A stretch of 15,552 bases of DNA from Bacteroidetes bacterium QS_8_64_10. GTDB taxonomy: Bacteria; Bacteroidota; Rhodothermia; Rhodothermales; Salinibacteraceae. The DNA lies in assembly GCA_003022505.1 (NCBI GenBank), contig PXTQ01000037.1:1-15552 (forward strand), in the 5' to 3' direction. Both the position numbers and the translations under genes were made by a program. The notes under the pieces were generated by a model. The model did not search any database and was not told where the DNA came from. It saw only the letters and a list, made by a program, of their open reading frames with translations. How positions within the stretch are numbered: the first letter of the stretch is position 1; each line of letters opens with the position of its first letter. This document shows positions 1-8,900 of this stretch, piece after piece.

Positions 1-414
1 GCCGAGAAGTTGGGGAACCGTCCGGGCACGACGAGCTCGCGCGAGCCTTCGCCCTCAATGCGCAGAGCGTCGCCGTCCAGTTCCACGCGGCGGATCTCGT
101 CCCAGGTGAGTGAGTGAGCACCGCCGACGGGCGTAGTCGTAGCCCACCAGATCGACGCGCGAGGCCTTCAGGCACCACGCCGCGCGCCGCAGCCGCCGCC
201 ACCGCACGGTGGCGCCGACGGCCACGCCTTTCCATGCGAGGAGTAAGCCGCCACCCAACAGCCACGCAGGGACCATCTCGCGCCGGTAAGGCACCGTCGC
301 GAGGCCCGTCGTCAACACAGCCGCTGCCAAGACCACGCCGACGAGCCGCCTCACCCGCCGGCGCGTCTGGAACTGCACCTCGTCGCATTCAAAAATGTCG
401 TAACGAACCGGCAT
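1..414 (-). CDS. Membrane-anchored PH-like domain protein, 3'-partial and frameshifted
   Basis: The reading frame starts at ATG 414-412 and codes for about 98 sensible residues. Two hydrophobic segments lie at about residues 24-40 and 48-68, followed by a basic stretch (RWRRLRR) and the start of a beta-rich domain (SRVDLVGYDYARRRCSLT). In the same frame the protein would end at about 55 with an Arg-rich nonsense tail. Shifting frame inside the GTGA repeat at 106-118 restores a good continuation (LTWDEIRRVELDGDALRIEG, then a strand reading SRELVVPG) that stays open to base 1. The intact product would be a two-helix membrane protein with a cytosolic bacterial PH-like (bPH) domain. The family call rests on the alternating strand pattern and the 'W-D-E-I-rr-V' strand, not on a search. 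Removing one 4-bp unit joins the two halves exactly. It is divergent from the DUF5686 gene. The true 3' end lies outside the window. No function is known to me. Confidence 0.6.
106..118. repeat. GTGA tetranucleotide repeat, 3 units plus G, at a frame break
   Basis: Three perfect GTGA units followed by a G sit inside the coding region of the PH-like membrane protein (CTCA on the coding strand). Upstream of the repeat one frame is coding; downstream the coding frame is offset by one. Two units instead of three would put both halves in one frame. Tetranucleotide tracts in coding regions are classic slippage sites, but three units is short for a true phase-variable tract, so a fixed mutation or assembly error is equally possible. 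Confidence 0.6.
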
Positions 415-418
415 AACG

Positions 419-468
419 GATGCACTGGTGCTTTCAGCATCAGTCCTTGTTATTTACAAATCAGGACT
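419..468. promoter_or_regulatory. Divergent intergenic region with two short inverted repeats
   Basis: The gap between the divergent starts at 414 (minus) and 500 (plus) holds two adjacent inverted repeats: GATGC (419-423) with GCATC (437-441), and AGTCCT (442-447) with AGGACT (463-468) around an AT-rich centre (TTGTTATTTACAAATC). Position and AT-richness fit a promoter/operator region serving both genes. No clean -10/-35 or TAnnTTTG match was found, so regulation by a dimeric repressor is only a possibility. Confidence 0.25.
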
Positions 469-499
469 CGGCGAAAGACTTCTTCACGACGTTATTAAT

Positions 500-2740
500 A
501 TGCAAAGGTCCGTACGTGACTCTCTCGTTCTTCGACTACTCAGGTGGGGCATCGGATGGGCTTTTTTGTTGTCGGTGCCGGCTCCGGTCGTGCGGGCGCA
601 GCAGGCCCCCTCGCCGAGCGACAGCAGCGCAGGCGCGCAGCTCATGCGCCGGGTCATCGAGCACAAACGGCTGTGGCGTTCCGGGTTGGACACCTATCGG
701 AGCGAGATGGCGTCACGCTTTACCCTTCTCAAGAGCGAAGACATTTCATTTATCGAGGAGACGGCCTCGACGGTGTACTGGAGGCGCAGGCGCGGGCCGT
801 GGCAGGTCGTCACGGAGCGAAGCCGCACCGCCAATGAGCAGGGCTACCGCGTGGCCTCGCCCAGCCCCGCGCTCAACTTTTACGACGACGAGGTGCGGAT
901 CGGTGGCTTTCGTCTGATTGGGCCGACGCACCCGGACGCGCTGGAGCATTACCGCTTCCGGATTGCGGGGCGCTCGCGCGCGGACGACGGCACGCCGCTG
1001 CGCAAGGTGGCGGTGACGCCTACGGCGCGACTCCAGCCCGCCTTTGCCGGCACGCTCTGGGTGCAAACCGATCCGCCTGCGTTACGTCGCGTTGAATTGC
1101 GCCCCGCTCGCGGCGTCATCTTCCAGCCGCCCGTGCAAAAGTTTGAGGGCGCGTACCGTCAGCGCTTCAAGCGCGTTGCGGGCCGCTTCTGGCTGCCCGC
1201 TAATCTCGACATTCAGGGCCGTCTCGAGGTCGGCGTGCCGACGATCCAGTTCCCGACGATGCGTTTCCGGCAGCGCGCCCGCTTTTCCAACTACCAGCCG
1301 AACGCCCCCGTCCCGGACTCGCTCTTTCAGAGCGCGACGCGGCGGCGCGTGCTGGCGACGGCTCGCCCGCCCGACGCCCTGCCCGACGTCCTGCCCCGCA
1401 CGGAGCCGCAGCGGAGCGCGTTCGCTCGCCTGAGCGACGGCGCGCCGAGGCTGGACGAGGTGTTCGAGCCGCGCGGCTTTGGGACGTGGCTGGGACCGCT
1501 CTCCTGGTGGCTCTTCGACCTAGACGTCGACTTCGACCCGCAGCGGCGCGCGCGCCGAGAACGACAGGAGCGCTGGCAACTGCTTCGCCCGCAGCTGTGG
1601 TACGACCGTGTGGACGGCTTTCACCTAGGCGCGTCGCCTCGCTTGAACTTCAACCGGCGTTTTCAGCTCACCGCCACCGGCGCGTACGAGACGAACCTGG
1701 AGCGCTTTTCCTACGGCGGCACGGCGGAGGGTTGGATCGGCCCGCACCGGCAGATCGAACTCGGTGCCAGCTACCGCGACGGCACGGACCGGCGTTTCGG
1801 GCGGCACCTGCGCGGCACGCGCCTCGCCAACGGCATCGACATGCTGCTCGGCGATCAGGACTATTTCGATTACTACGAGAACCGGCGCGCACGCGGCTGG
1901 CTGCGCTACCACGTGCGCCCGGCCAACCTGCGCCTCGGCGTGCGCTTTAGCGACGAGCGGCACCGGTCGGTGGCAACCGACACGTCCGACATCCAGCACT
2001 TCGATGTGCGCGCCGGCGTCACCAACAACATTCTGACGGAGATCATCTTCGGCGGCGACGACCGGCAGCGCCTCAATCCGAGCATCGAAGAGGGCCATTT
2101 GCGCTCGCTGCGCTTTCAGGTCGCCTGGCGCGACGGGCGCGGACCGCTCGGCGCAAGAGGGCAGCGCGGCGCGCGCCTCACCGTCGAAACGAGCCGGGAC
2201 GCCCTTGGCAGCGACTTTGCATTCACGCGCTACGAGCTGGACGCTAACTGGCGCTTCGACACGTACCTGGCGCGGCGGCGTTATCCCCTGACGCTCGACG
2301 TGTACGCCACGGCGGGGGTCTCCACCGGCGACCTGCCACCGCAGCGCGTGGGCACGCTACCGAGCGATCTGTCGCAGTATCCGGACCTCGGCATGTTTCG
2401 CACGCTCGACGGTCTGCCCTACGAAGGCGAGCACTGGGCGGGCCTGTTCTGGATGCACGACTTCCGCACCGTTCCCTTCGAGCTGATGGGCCTCGACTGG
2501 CTCGTGGAGCGCGGGCTGAGCCTGGTTTTGTACGGTGGTCACGGACGCACCTGGATGAGCGCAAACCGCCGCACGGAATCTGAGAACATCACTGGCATTC
2601 CCCCGAAAGTGGCGGGCGACTTTCACCACGAGGTTGGACTGTCGCTCAACGGCGTGCTGGGGCTGGTGCACCTCGACCTGACGGCCCGCCTCGACGAGTC
2701 CAGCCTGGAACCGGGTCTTGGCCTCGCCCGCGTGTTCTGA
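500..2740 (+). CDS. DUF5686-family outer-membrane beta-barrel protein
   Basis: Product of 746 residues from ATG 500. An in-frame start at 428 would add 24 residues in front of the signal peptide, so 500 is preferred. Residues 1-33 form a signal peptide (basic MQRSVRDSLVLRLLRW, a hydrophobic core, then VVRAQQ). Residues about 45-300 match the DUF5686 pattern: AGAQLMRRVIEHKRLWRSGL, an 'ISFIEETASTVYWRRRRGPW' segment, LNFYDDEVRIGGF, a Y-rf-i-G segment, and the repetitive LWVQTDPPALRRVEL strand. From about 370 to the end alternating polar/aromatic strands form a barrel, and the last residues GLARVF end in Phe, as barrel proteins recognised by BAM do. Many family members begin with a carboxypeptidase-regulatory-like domain; this one lacks it. 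DUF5686 proteins are abundant in Bacteroidota and of unknown function. There is no Shine-Dalgarno sequence before the start, which is normal for that group. It converges with clpP. Confidence 0.8.
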   Translation: MQRSVRDSLVLRLLRWGIGWAFLLSVPAPVVRAQQAPSPSDSSAGAQLMRRVIEHKRLWRSGLDTYRSEMASRFTLLKSEDISFIEETASTVYWRRRRGPWQVVTERSRTANEQGYRVASPSPALNFYDDEVRIGGFRLIGPTHPDALEHYRFRIAGRSRADDGTPLRKVAVTPTARLQPAFAGTLWVQTDPPALRRVELRPARGVIFQPPVQKFEGAYRQRFKRVAGRFWLPANLDIQGRLEVGVPTIQFPTMRFRQRARFSNYQPNAPVPDSLFQSATRRRVLATARPPDALPDVLPRTEPQRSAFARLSDGAPRLDEVFEPRGFGTWLGPLSWWLFDLDVDFDPQRRARRERQERWQLLRPQLWYDRVDGFHLGASPRLNFNRRFQLTATGAYETNLERFSYGGTAEGWIGPHRQIELGASYRDGTDRRFGRHLRGTRLANGIDMLLGDQDYFDYYENRRARGWLRYHVRPANLRLGVRFSDERHRSVATDTSDIQHFDVRAGVTNNILTEIIFGGDDRQRLNPSIEEGHLRSLRFQVAWRDGRGPLGARGQRGARLTVETSRDALGSDFAFTRYELDANWRFDTYLARRRYPLTLDVYATAGVSTGDLPPQRVGTLPSDLSQYPDLGMFRTLDGLPYEGEHWAGLFWMHDFRTVPFELMGLDWLVERGLSLVLYGGHGRTWMSANRRTESENITGIPPKVAGDFHHEVGLSLNGVLGLVHLDLTARLDESSLEPGLGLARVF

Positions 2741-2787
2741 AGGTGCAAGGGGTTTCAGGTTGAAAATTGGCGAGCTGCAGGTTGCAC
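2741..2787 (-). repeat. Degenerate AAC-type intergenic repeat, copy 1
   Basis: Directly after the DUF5686 stop codon. Read on the minus strand it consists of 7-8 base units that mostly end in AAC or a variant (gtgcaac, ctgcagc, tcgccaat, tttcaac, ctgaaac). The same kind of unit recurs at 12580-12654, 13341-13412 and 15137-15233. The outer GTGCAA and TTGCAC are also complementary, so a long-looped hairpin is possible between the convergent genes. The rest of the gap to 2933 shows only a short palindrome, CTGTCAGACAG, at 2800-2810. Confidence 0.45.
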
Positions 2788-2933
2788 GCCGCCTCCGTAC
2801 TGTCAGACAGACGGGCGTCCTCCAACTCGAGCGGTGCATACTACCGGAGACGCGGAGGAAACGTGACGACGGGACGCATCACGACGAGATCGGGAGCCGA
2901 CCATCGAGGCGTCACGACGACGCTTCACTGCCT

Positions 2934-3641
2934 TCATCGCCGCGATCCACTTCGCCGTTCTCGCGCCCGCCGACCGGTGTTCGGCTCCAGCACGTTATCC
3001 ACGAGGCCGTACTCGCGGGCCTCCTGCGCGCTCAGCCAGTAGTCGCGGTCGGCATCCTCTCTGATCTGATCGACGCTCTTGTCGGTGTGATGCGAGATGA
3101 TTTCATAGATGCGCTTGCGGAGCCAAACAATTTCCTGGGCCTGAATTTCGATGTCGGAGGCCTGTCCTTGCGCTCCGCCGGAGGGCTGGTGGAGCATAAT
3201 ACGGGCGTTGGGCAGTGCGGCTCGCTTGCCCTCCGTGCCGGCGGTCAGAAGCACCGTACCCATCGAGGCGGCCAGCCCCACGCAGGTGGTAGCGACCGGG
3301 CAGGACACGTATTGTATCGTGTCGTAGACGCCGAGGCCGCTGTACACCACACCGCCGGGCGAGTTAACGTAGATGTTGATGTCGCGTTCGGCGTCTTCGC
3401 TCGTCAGATACAGCAGTTGCGCCACTGTCAGGTTGGCCACCTGGTCGTTGATGGGCGTGCCCACGATGACGATCCGGTCTTTGAGCAGGCGGCTGAAAAT
3501 GTCGTAAGAACGCTCGCCGCGCGTCGTTTGCTCCACGACCATCGGCACGAGGCCGCCCACGGCGGAGCGGTCCTGCCCCCCGCTGTGAATACTGCGCGGA
3601 AGAGACATGCTCTTAGCGAACTTGAGAAAGTCGTCAACCAT
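2934..3641 (-). CDS. clpP: ATP-dependent Clp protease proteolytic subunit ClpP
   Basis: Serine peptidase that forms the tetradecameric proteolytic chamber used by ClpX/ClpA-type ATPases in cytosolic protein turnover. From ATG 3641 the product has 235 residues. The catalytic triad is visible: Ser126 in GLAASMGT, His151 in MLHQPSGG and Asp200 in DADRDYWLS. Other family blocks are DIFSRLLKDRIVIVGTPIND, NIYVNSPGG (oxyanion loop) and EAREYGLVDNVLEP. A longer in-frame GTG start exists at 3710 (258 residues). I prefer 3641 because MVDDFLKFAK resembles the N-terminus of other Bacteroidota ClpP proteins. Neither start has a Shine-Dalgarno sequence. The C-terminus carries an unusual Arg-rich tail (GRRARERRSGSRR). 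It lies 255 bp downstream of tig on the same strand; clpX, the usual next gene, is absent. Confidence 0.95.
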   Translation of the reverse strand: MVDDFLKFAKSMSLPRSIHSGGQDRSAVGGLVPMVVEQTTRGERSYDIFSRLLKDRIVIVGTPINDQVANLTVAQLLYLTSEDAERDINIYVNSPGGVVYSGLGVYDTIQYVSCPVATTCVGLAASMGTVLLTAGTEGKRAALPNARIMLHQPSGGAQGQASDIEIQAQEIVWLRKRIYEIISHHTDKSVDQIREDADRDYWLSAQEAREYGLVDNVLEPNTGRRARERRSGSRR

Positions 3642-3871
3642 ATCCGAGTTGAGTTCTGGGCGATTCGAGAGAGTGGAAACAGGCGCTTGCGGATGAACAC
3701 GCTTGAGCACGCCAACTGTATAAAAATGCTACCGCAGGCCTTCCCCACGGTTCCGTGTGCAGCGCAGTGCGAGTGGGGGGGGCGAGTCCATCAAGTCCGG
3801 CATGTCCTTCACGCCCGAAGAAACCAGAGGTGCTGACTTGAAGGACCTGATAGACGTGCGACTTTTTGAGG

Positions 3872-3889
3872 TGCGGCCGTTCGACCGCA
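3872..3889 (-). other. Stem-loop just after the tig stop codon
   Basis: A 7-bp GC-rich stem with one GU pair and a GAAC loop begins 7 nt after the trigger-factor stop. No T-tract follows on the minus strand, so it is not a standard intrinsic terminator. It could end or stabilise the tig transcript or attenuate read-through into clpP. The rest of the 3642-3896 spacer holds a G8 run (3775-3782) and an AT-rich patch near 3717-3730 that might carry a clpP promoter. Confidence 0.35.
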
Positions 3890-3896
3890 GCGCGAT

Positions 3897-5306
3897 TCAG
3901 GAAGGCACCGGGCCTGCTGCTGTGGGCGTTGCGCCTCGGTCCTGTTGCATCTGGGCCTCGCGCTCCTGTTGGAGCGTCTCCATGTCTTTTTCGACGACGT
4001 CGAGGCGCTCTTTCAGCACGTCGAACACCTTCTCGCTGAGGAGCTGCTGCTTTACCTGTTCCTTCAGCTCCGGGTTCGAGTGCATCATCTGCTGGGCCTG
4101 GTCCGGAGGGAGCTGCATCGGGCCTCGCTGCGTGAGGTGGTCGCGCAGCTCGTCGTCGTTCACGTCCAGCCCCTCGTCTTCAATCACCTGATCGCGGATA
4201 AACATCCAGCGGCCCTGCTGCTCGGCGTAGTCGCGGTTGGATCGCCGGAACGCCGCCTCGTCAAAGTCGTCGGGCAACTCGCCGTCGTTGCGTTCTTCCA
4301 CGTCTTCGATGAACGCATCGAGGTTGGCCTCGACCACCGAGTCCGGGACGGGCACGGAATGCAGATCCAGCAGGCGCTCGGCGATGTTACCGTGCAGGAA
4401 TTCGCGCGCCTGCCGCTCCGCCATCTGCTCCATCCGGTTGCGCACCTCGCGGCGAAGCTCTTCGACGCTTGCCACCTCATCGTCCGTCACCTCGCCGACG
4501 AAGGCGTCGCTTAGCTCCGGCAGGTCGCGGCGTTTTACGTCCTTGACGTTTACCTCGTAGAGGTGTTGCGCGTTTTGCTGAGCAGGCTGCGATTGCCCCG
4601 ACGTCTCGATCATCGTCTCCTCCTGCACGTCTTCATCGTCGCTCTCCACCGCAAGCTCGGCGCGCACCGTACCGCCGGCCTGCTGCCCCACGAGCGCCTC
4701 GCGGAGTTCGTCCTTGAGCTGGTCGTCGTCGAGAAAGAAAGAAACGTCCTCCTCTTTTTCGCCCAGGATGGGCGTTCCGCTCGTTCGGTCGATGCGCTGG
4801 AGGTCTACCGTCACGTAATCCGTCTCGGAGGCCGGCTCGTCCTCCAGCGGCCTGAGGTCGGCGTGTTCGCGGCGGAAGTTGTCAATCTCCTCGTCGACGT
4901 CCTCGTCGGTCACCTCATAGTCGAGCGCCTCGACCTGCTGGCCGGAGAGGTCTTTAAGCTTCACGTTGGGACGCACGCCGAAGGTCACGACGGCGCGCAG
5001 GTCCTCGTCCAACTCGTAATCCAGTTGCGTGAGCGTGGCCTGGCCTATGGCGTCGAAGTCGCCGTCTTCCAGGTCTTGCTCAAACCGCTCTTGTACGAGC
5101 TGTTCGGCTACGGCGTGCCCGATGGCCTTCCCGAAACGCTTCTTGATAAGCGACATCGGGACCTTGCCTTTCCGGAAGCCCTCGAGGTCAGCCTGTTTTT
5201 GCTGCATCTTGAGCGCCTCGTTGACGCGCGGCTCCATCTCGTCGGCCCCGGCGCGAAGCACCCACTCGTATTCGACGGGTGTGACCTCGTTGATCTCAAC
5301 GTCCAT
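3897..5306 (-). CDS. tig: Trigger factor (ribosome-associated chaperone)
   Basis: Binds at the ribosomal exit tunnel and shields nascent chains. The product has 469 residues, slightly longer than E. coli trigger factor (432). The ribosome-binding signature GFRKGKVP is at residues 43-50, followed by MSLIKKRFG. Residues 1-115 form the ribosome-binding domain. Residues about 162-258 correspond to the FKBP-type isomerase domain but are degenerate (the usual glycine-rich active-site loop is not recognisable), with an acidic and Gln-rich insertion at about 222-246. The rest is the helical chaperone domain (RDLPELSDAFV, then FIRDQVIEDEGLDVNDDEL). The C-terminal tail is Gln-rich. The protein is strongly acidic, consistent with a salt-in halophile (inference). 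It starts at ATG 5306 without a Shine-Dalgarno sequence. clpP is downstream on the same strand, the classic tig-clpP order. Confidence 0.95.
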   Translation of the reverse strand: MDVEINEVTPVEYEWVLRAGADEMEPRVNEALKMQQKQADLEGFRKGKVPMSLIKKRFGKAIGHAVAEQLVQERFEQDLEDGDFDAIGQATLTQLDYELDEDLRAVVTFGVRPNVKLKDLSGQQVEALDYEVTDEDVDEEIDNFRREHADLRPLEDEPASETDYVTVDLQRIDRTSGTPILGEKEEDVSFFLDDDQLKDELREALVGQQAGGTVRAELAVESDDEDVQEETMIETSGQSQPAQQNAQHLYEVNVKDVKRRDLPELSDAFVGEVTDDEVASVEELRREVRNRMEQMAERQAREFLHGNIAERLLDLHSVPVPDSVVEANLDAFIEDVEERNDGELPDDFDEAAFRRSNRDYAEQQGRWMFIRDQVIEDEGLDVNDDELRDHLTQRGPMQLPPDQAQQMMHSNPELKEQVKQQLLSEKVFDVLKERLDVVEKDMETLQQEREAQMQQDRGATPTAAGPVPS

Positions 5307-5354
5307 AATTCAATGATGCGGAATGATGCGTTGGTGAAAGGCGATTTGGGGTAG

Positions 5355-5388
5355 TAAAAAGCGCGAACCCCACTTGTGGATCCGCGCC
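5355..5388 (-). terminator. Hairpin plus T-tract upstream of tig (terminator or attenuator)
   Basis: On the minus strand a GCGCG...CGCGC hairpin with a 10-12 bp stem (GU pairs, one bulge) and a very short loop occupies 5387-5361. It is followed by TTTTT at 5360-5356, the layout of an intrinsic terminator. It lies about 90 bp after the stop of the upstream PH-like gene and about 50 bp before the tig ATG. It could end the upstream transcript, or act as a leader attenuator if the tig promoter lies between 5389 and 5476. Confidence 0.65.
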
Positions 5389-5476
5389 AGAGAGAAACAA
5401 CAAGTTCGACCGGAATGCGATGCCGCGTCCAACCGGGTTTCACGTAATCCGCACAGCCCCGCTTCCCCGCTTCGCG

Positions 5477-5821
5477 TCAGGCGGTTGGGGCGGCCACGTT
5501 TTGCTTCAGAGAGGGGTTTTGTTCCTCGATGTCAGGTGCGTGCTCGGTGATCTTGAAGCGCCAGAGACCCGGCCCTTTCACCCATAACGATAGCTGCTCG
5601 CCGTCGTCGAGATGGAGGTCCAGGTTGGCCGCGTGGTTGACGCCCGACCACCACTTGATGCTTGCTATTTCGCTAAGTTCGATAACGCGCCGGTGACGTC
5701 CCGTAAAGCGCCAGCCGGTCAATTCCAGACGGTCCCCGTAGAGGCGAATGCGGGGGCGAACAAGCCAAGTGTCGGGGTAACGAAATGAGGTCTCACGAAC
5801 AACAGATGAGGTGCGGTTCAT
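5477..5821 (-). CDS. Small PH-like domain protein, function unknown
   Basis: A 114-residue product from ATG 5821. An in-frame upstream ATG at 5989 would add 56 residues and overlap the end of the preceding gene; I reject it because the extra part is AT-rich, unprotein-like and contains the promoter candidate at 5831-5860. The protein has alternating beta-strands: RIRLYGDRLELTGWRF, RRVIELSEIASIKWWSG, NLDLHLDDGEQLSLWVKG and LWRFKITEH. The 'viELseIasI' strand and the closing hydrophobic helix fit a bacterial PH-like fold (inference). There are no membrane segments. A disordered tail (EEQNPSLKQNVAAPTA) ends it. It resembles in layout, not in sequence, the PH-like proteins at 1-414 and 9458-9874. 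Confidence 0.7.
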   Translation of the reverse strand: MNRTSSVVRETSFRYPDTWLVRPRIRLYGDRLELTGWRFTGRHRRVIELSEIASIKWWSGVNHAANLDLHLDDGEQLSLWVKGPGLWRFKITEHAPDIEEQNPSLKQNVAAPTA

Positions 5822-5830
5822 GCGGGTGCT

Positions 5831-5860
5831 GAAATTTAGGTTCAAAAGGTGAGGTGCAAA
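5831..5860 (-). promoter_or_regulatory. Bacteroidota-type promoter candidate for the 5821 gene
   Basis: On the minus strand TTTG (5860-5857) is followed after 18 nt by TAAATTTC (5838-5831), a 7-of-8 match to the TAnnTTTG -7 element; the Bacteroidota consensus is TTTG, 17-23 nt, TAnnTTTG. It would give a very short leader before ATG 5821 and supports that start. The remaining 5861-5985 stretch is AT-rich, with a pyrimidine tract after the upstream stop codon and nothing else I recognise. Confidence 0.4.
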
Positions 5861-5985
5861 GAATGCACGACGCCGTGCAAGGTATGCACATGAAAGGTCT
5901 GCATTCAGACGGATTGCTCCCATCACCCAATCATTTTGCAAGTATAAGGCCAAAGAAAAAAAGAAACGGGAAAAAGCTGTGATGC

Positions 5986-8900
5986 TCAAAAATCAAGCCC
6001 AATAGAAACATACGTGTGACGCGCTCCGAATCGGTGCCCGTCGAAGGGCCAGGCGAAGTCGAGCCGGAGCGGAAAGCCCAGCAGCACGGTGCGCAGGCCC
6101 AGGCCCGCGCCTACCTTGAGGTCATCGAGGACGCGCTCGCCGCTCTCGTTTTCAGCGAACACGTTGAAGCGCGGATCCGCGCCGGGACGGCCCCAGACGG
6201 AGCCGGCGTCCACGAAGGCGGTAGTCTGAATGTTGTAGAGCGGCGCGATGGGGAGCGGGCCGGGCAACACGGCAGCGATGAGGGGAGCGCGCGCCTCCAG
6301 GTTTAGCAGGCCGAAGTGCGAGCCGTTCTGTGCGTTGATGTCGTAGCCGCGCAGCGGCAGGACGGGTGTGGCGAACGCGAAGTCGGTGATGTCGTCGACG
6401 GGCAGGCCGTTCTCGCCGTCGAACCGGCGTCCGATGAACCAGTTCTGCACGCCGCCCGCGTAGAAGAGTTGCGGGTCGGGGCCGTGCGAGGTGCCGCCGG
6501 AGAGGCGCGCGGCGAATGTGTAGGGTCCGAGCGACGTGTAGGCGCGGGTGTCGCCCAGCAGCGTCCCGAACCGCACCTGCTCACCACTGACGAGGTTGCC
6601 GGGGCTGCCGCTTACGCTGACGGCCAGGCGGTGCCCGCCGCGCGGCGACAGGAGGCCCGGCACCGTCACGTCGCGCGTGAACGTGACCGCCGGATACCAG
6701 AGGAAGCGCGTCGTCGGCTCGCGCTGCGGGTTGCTGATGTTGGTGCGGTTGACGCCGAGGCCGGAAAAATCGAAGTCGAGGCGTTGAAATTTGTCGAGCG
6801 GATAGCTTGCCGAGATACCGCCGCCGTAGTTGCGGTAGCGAAAGGTTTGCGCGACGGTCCCGCCGCCGGTGACCCGCTGGAAGTCTCGCAGAAAGGCCGC
6901 CGAGTGATAGCCGAAAAAGTTCCAGTCCCAGCGGCCGGGCAGGTAGCTGTACGAGAGAAAGTAGTTGGAATTGCGCAGGTCGACGCGCAGGTTGGACATC
7001 ATCGAAAAGCGATGGTTGCCCAGCATGTCGCTGAACTGCATCTGCATGCTGCCCTGCACGCCGTAGAGCACGTCGTAGCCGGTGGCCCCGCGCACCACGT
7101 CGAGCGAGAAGTCCAGCTTGTAGGGGCGGGGCTTGTAGTCGCCGTCGTCGGTGCGGTTGTTGTACGTAGTCGCGGAAGTCCACGCGCGTGTCGCCGTAGG
7201 CGGTCGTGTCGGCGGAGGCCACCGAGGGCGGCGAGGCGGTAGTGTCTTCCTCCAACGTTCCCGCGCCGGCGGCCGTGTCCGCTTCGGAGGGCGGGGCGTG
7301 CGCGGAGGCGATCCAGGCGGTGCGTTCTGCGCCGCGCCGATATGGGAGGCCGTCCAGCGCGTCGCGCATGAACGGGTTGTTCTGCTGCATGTCGTCGGAC
7401 GCCACGGCCAGCGCCGGGGCCGTCTTCGGCGAGTTGGAACCGGCGCTTCCGGCGTTGCGCTCCACGCGCTCGGCCCACACGTTGGGCTGCAGCGCGCCCG
7501 TGCTGTCAGCCGGGGTGCGCCCGAAGGGGGTGTTGAGCACGTAGATCGAGGGGCGGCCTTTCTTGAGCGACGTGAGCGCGACTTTCTTGCCGTTGGCCGC
7601 GAGCGACACCTGCATGGCACCGACGGCGGCGTTGGTCAGCGGACGAGTGCGCCCGGTCTTCATGTCGCGGGCGTACAGGTTGAAGATGCCGTTGCGGTCG
7701 GAGACAAACATGATGCGCTCGGCGGAGGCGTCGTACTTGGCGCTCCGGTCGTCCCACGTCTCCTCGAAGGTCAGCCGCTCGGCGCGCGAGGATCCCAGCT
7801 TTAGGCGATACACGTCGTACTGGCTGAAGTCGTGCCGTGTCATGTCGAAGCGGCCGGCGCGGTAGCGCCCCAGCGCCGTGCGGTTCTTGCGGTCGCTGTG
7901 GAAGACGAGCGCCTTGCCGTCGGGCCGCCAGGACGGCTCGTGGTCGCTGAACACGTCATTCGTGTGGTTCGTCGTCTCGCGCGTGCGCAGGTTCAGCACA
8001 AAAATATCGCTCTGTGCATGCTGAGTGCCGGCGAAGGCGATGCGGTCGCCGCCTGGACTCCAGGCCACGGCTCCGATCTCCTCGACGCCGGGCACGCGGT
8101 AATGCTTCGATTCGCCGCTCTCGGCGTCCACCACGGCGATGGCATCAGAGGAGCCGCTCTTGACGGCGACGGCGATCTTGTGCCCGTCCGGGTGCCACGT
8201 GATGCCGGGCGTCAGGATGGGCAGGCTCTCGAAGGCGGGGCTGGTCTGCCCGTCGATCAGCTTGCGGATAGTTTCGCCGGTGGAGGCGTCGGCGAGGTAC
8301 ACGTCGAAGAACGCGCCCTTCGTCGTGATGTAGGCGAGACGGTCACCCTGCGGGCTGAGCGCGGGATTTGTGTTGTAGTAGCCGCCGCTCTTCTCGCGTG
8401 TGATGAGCGCGCGGCCCGCCTCGTCGAGGTCGTCGCGGGCGGCCGTCGCCGGGTAGTAAATCTCCTTGAGGTGACGGTGCCATTCCTCCGACAGGTTTTC
8501 CAGCTTCATGCCCGTAGCCTGCTTAAAGCTCTTGCCTACGGAGCGCGTGGTACGGAGACGCCGCAGGATCTCCGCAATCTTTTCCTGCCCGTACTGCTCG
8601 GCCACGAAATCCCACACGCTCTGCCCGCCCCGGTACGCAAAGTAGCCGCTGAGCCGGGAGATCGGCGCCAGGTTGTCGTTCAGCATGGCCTCGCGCACGT
8701 ACATGTCGCTGCGAGTATCCCAGCCCTGCGCGGCGTATTCGGCCAGCCCCTCGTTGAACCACGTCGGGATGCGAAGCTGGATGTCGTTTTGCAGGATGTT
8801 CTGGATGGATCCGCCGTAGAACATGTCGTTCAGTGTGGCGTGCACCAACTCGTGATGCACCACGCGGCGGTACTCGCGGTAGTCGCCCGTAAACGGAATG

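Noticed and set aside
3775..3782. G8 homopolymer as a phase-variable tract
   Set aside because: It lies in non-coding DNA between tig and clpP and breaks no reading frame; the clpP frame is closed by a TAG between it and the GTG start.
2718..3836. 372-codon open frame on the plus strand over clpP
   Set aside because: It is antisense to clpP, which has its full catalytic triad; the translation is Arg/His/Gly-rich with no family features. High GC makes such antisense frames common.
4563..5354. 263-codon plus-strand frame opposite tig
   Set aside because: Antisense to trigger factor with its ribosome-binding signature; no independent support.
5389..5476. Possible tRNA or small structured RNA between the PH-like gene and tig
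   Set aside because: No cloverleaf, anticodon arm or T-loop arrangement could be built on either strand; only the neighbouring hairpin is convincing.
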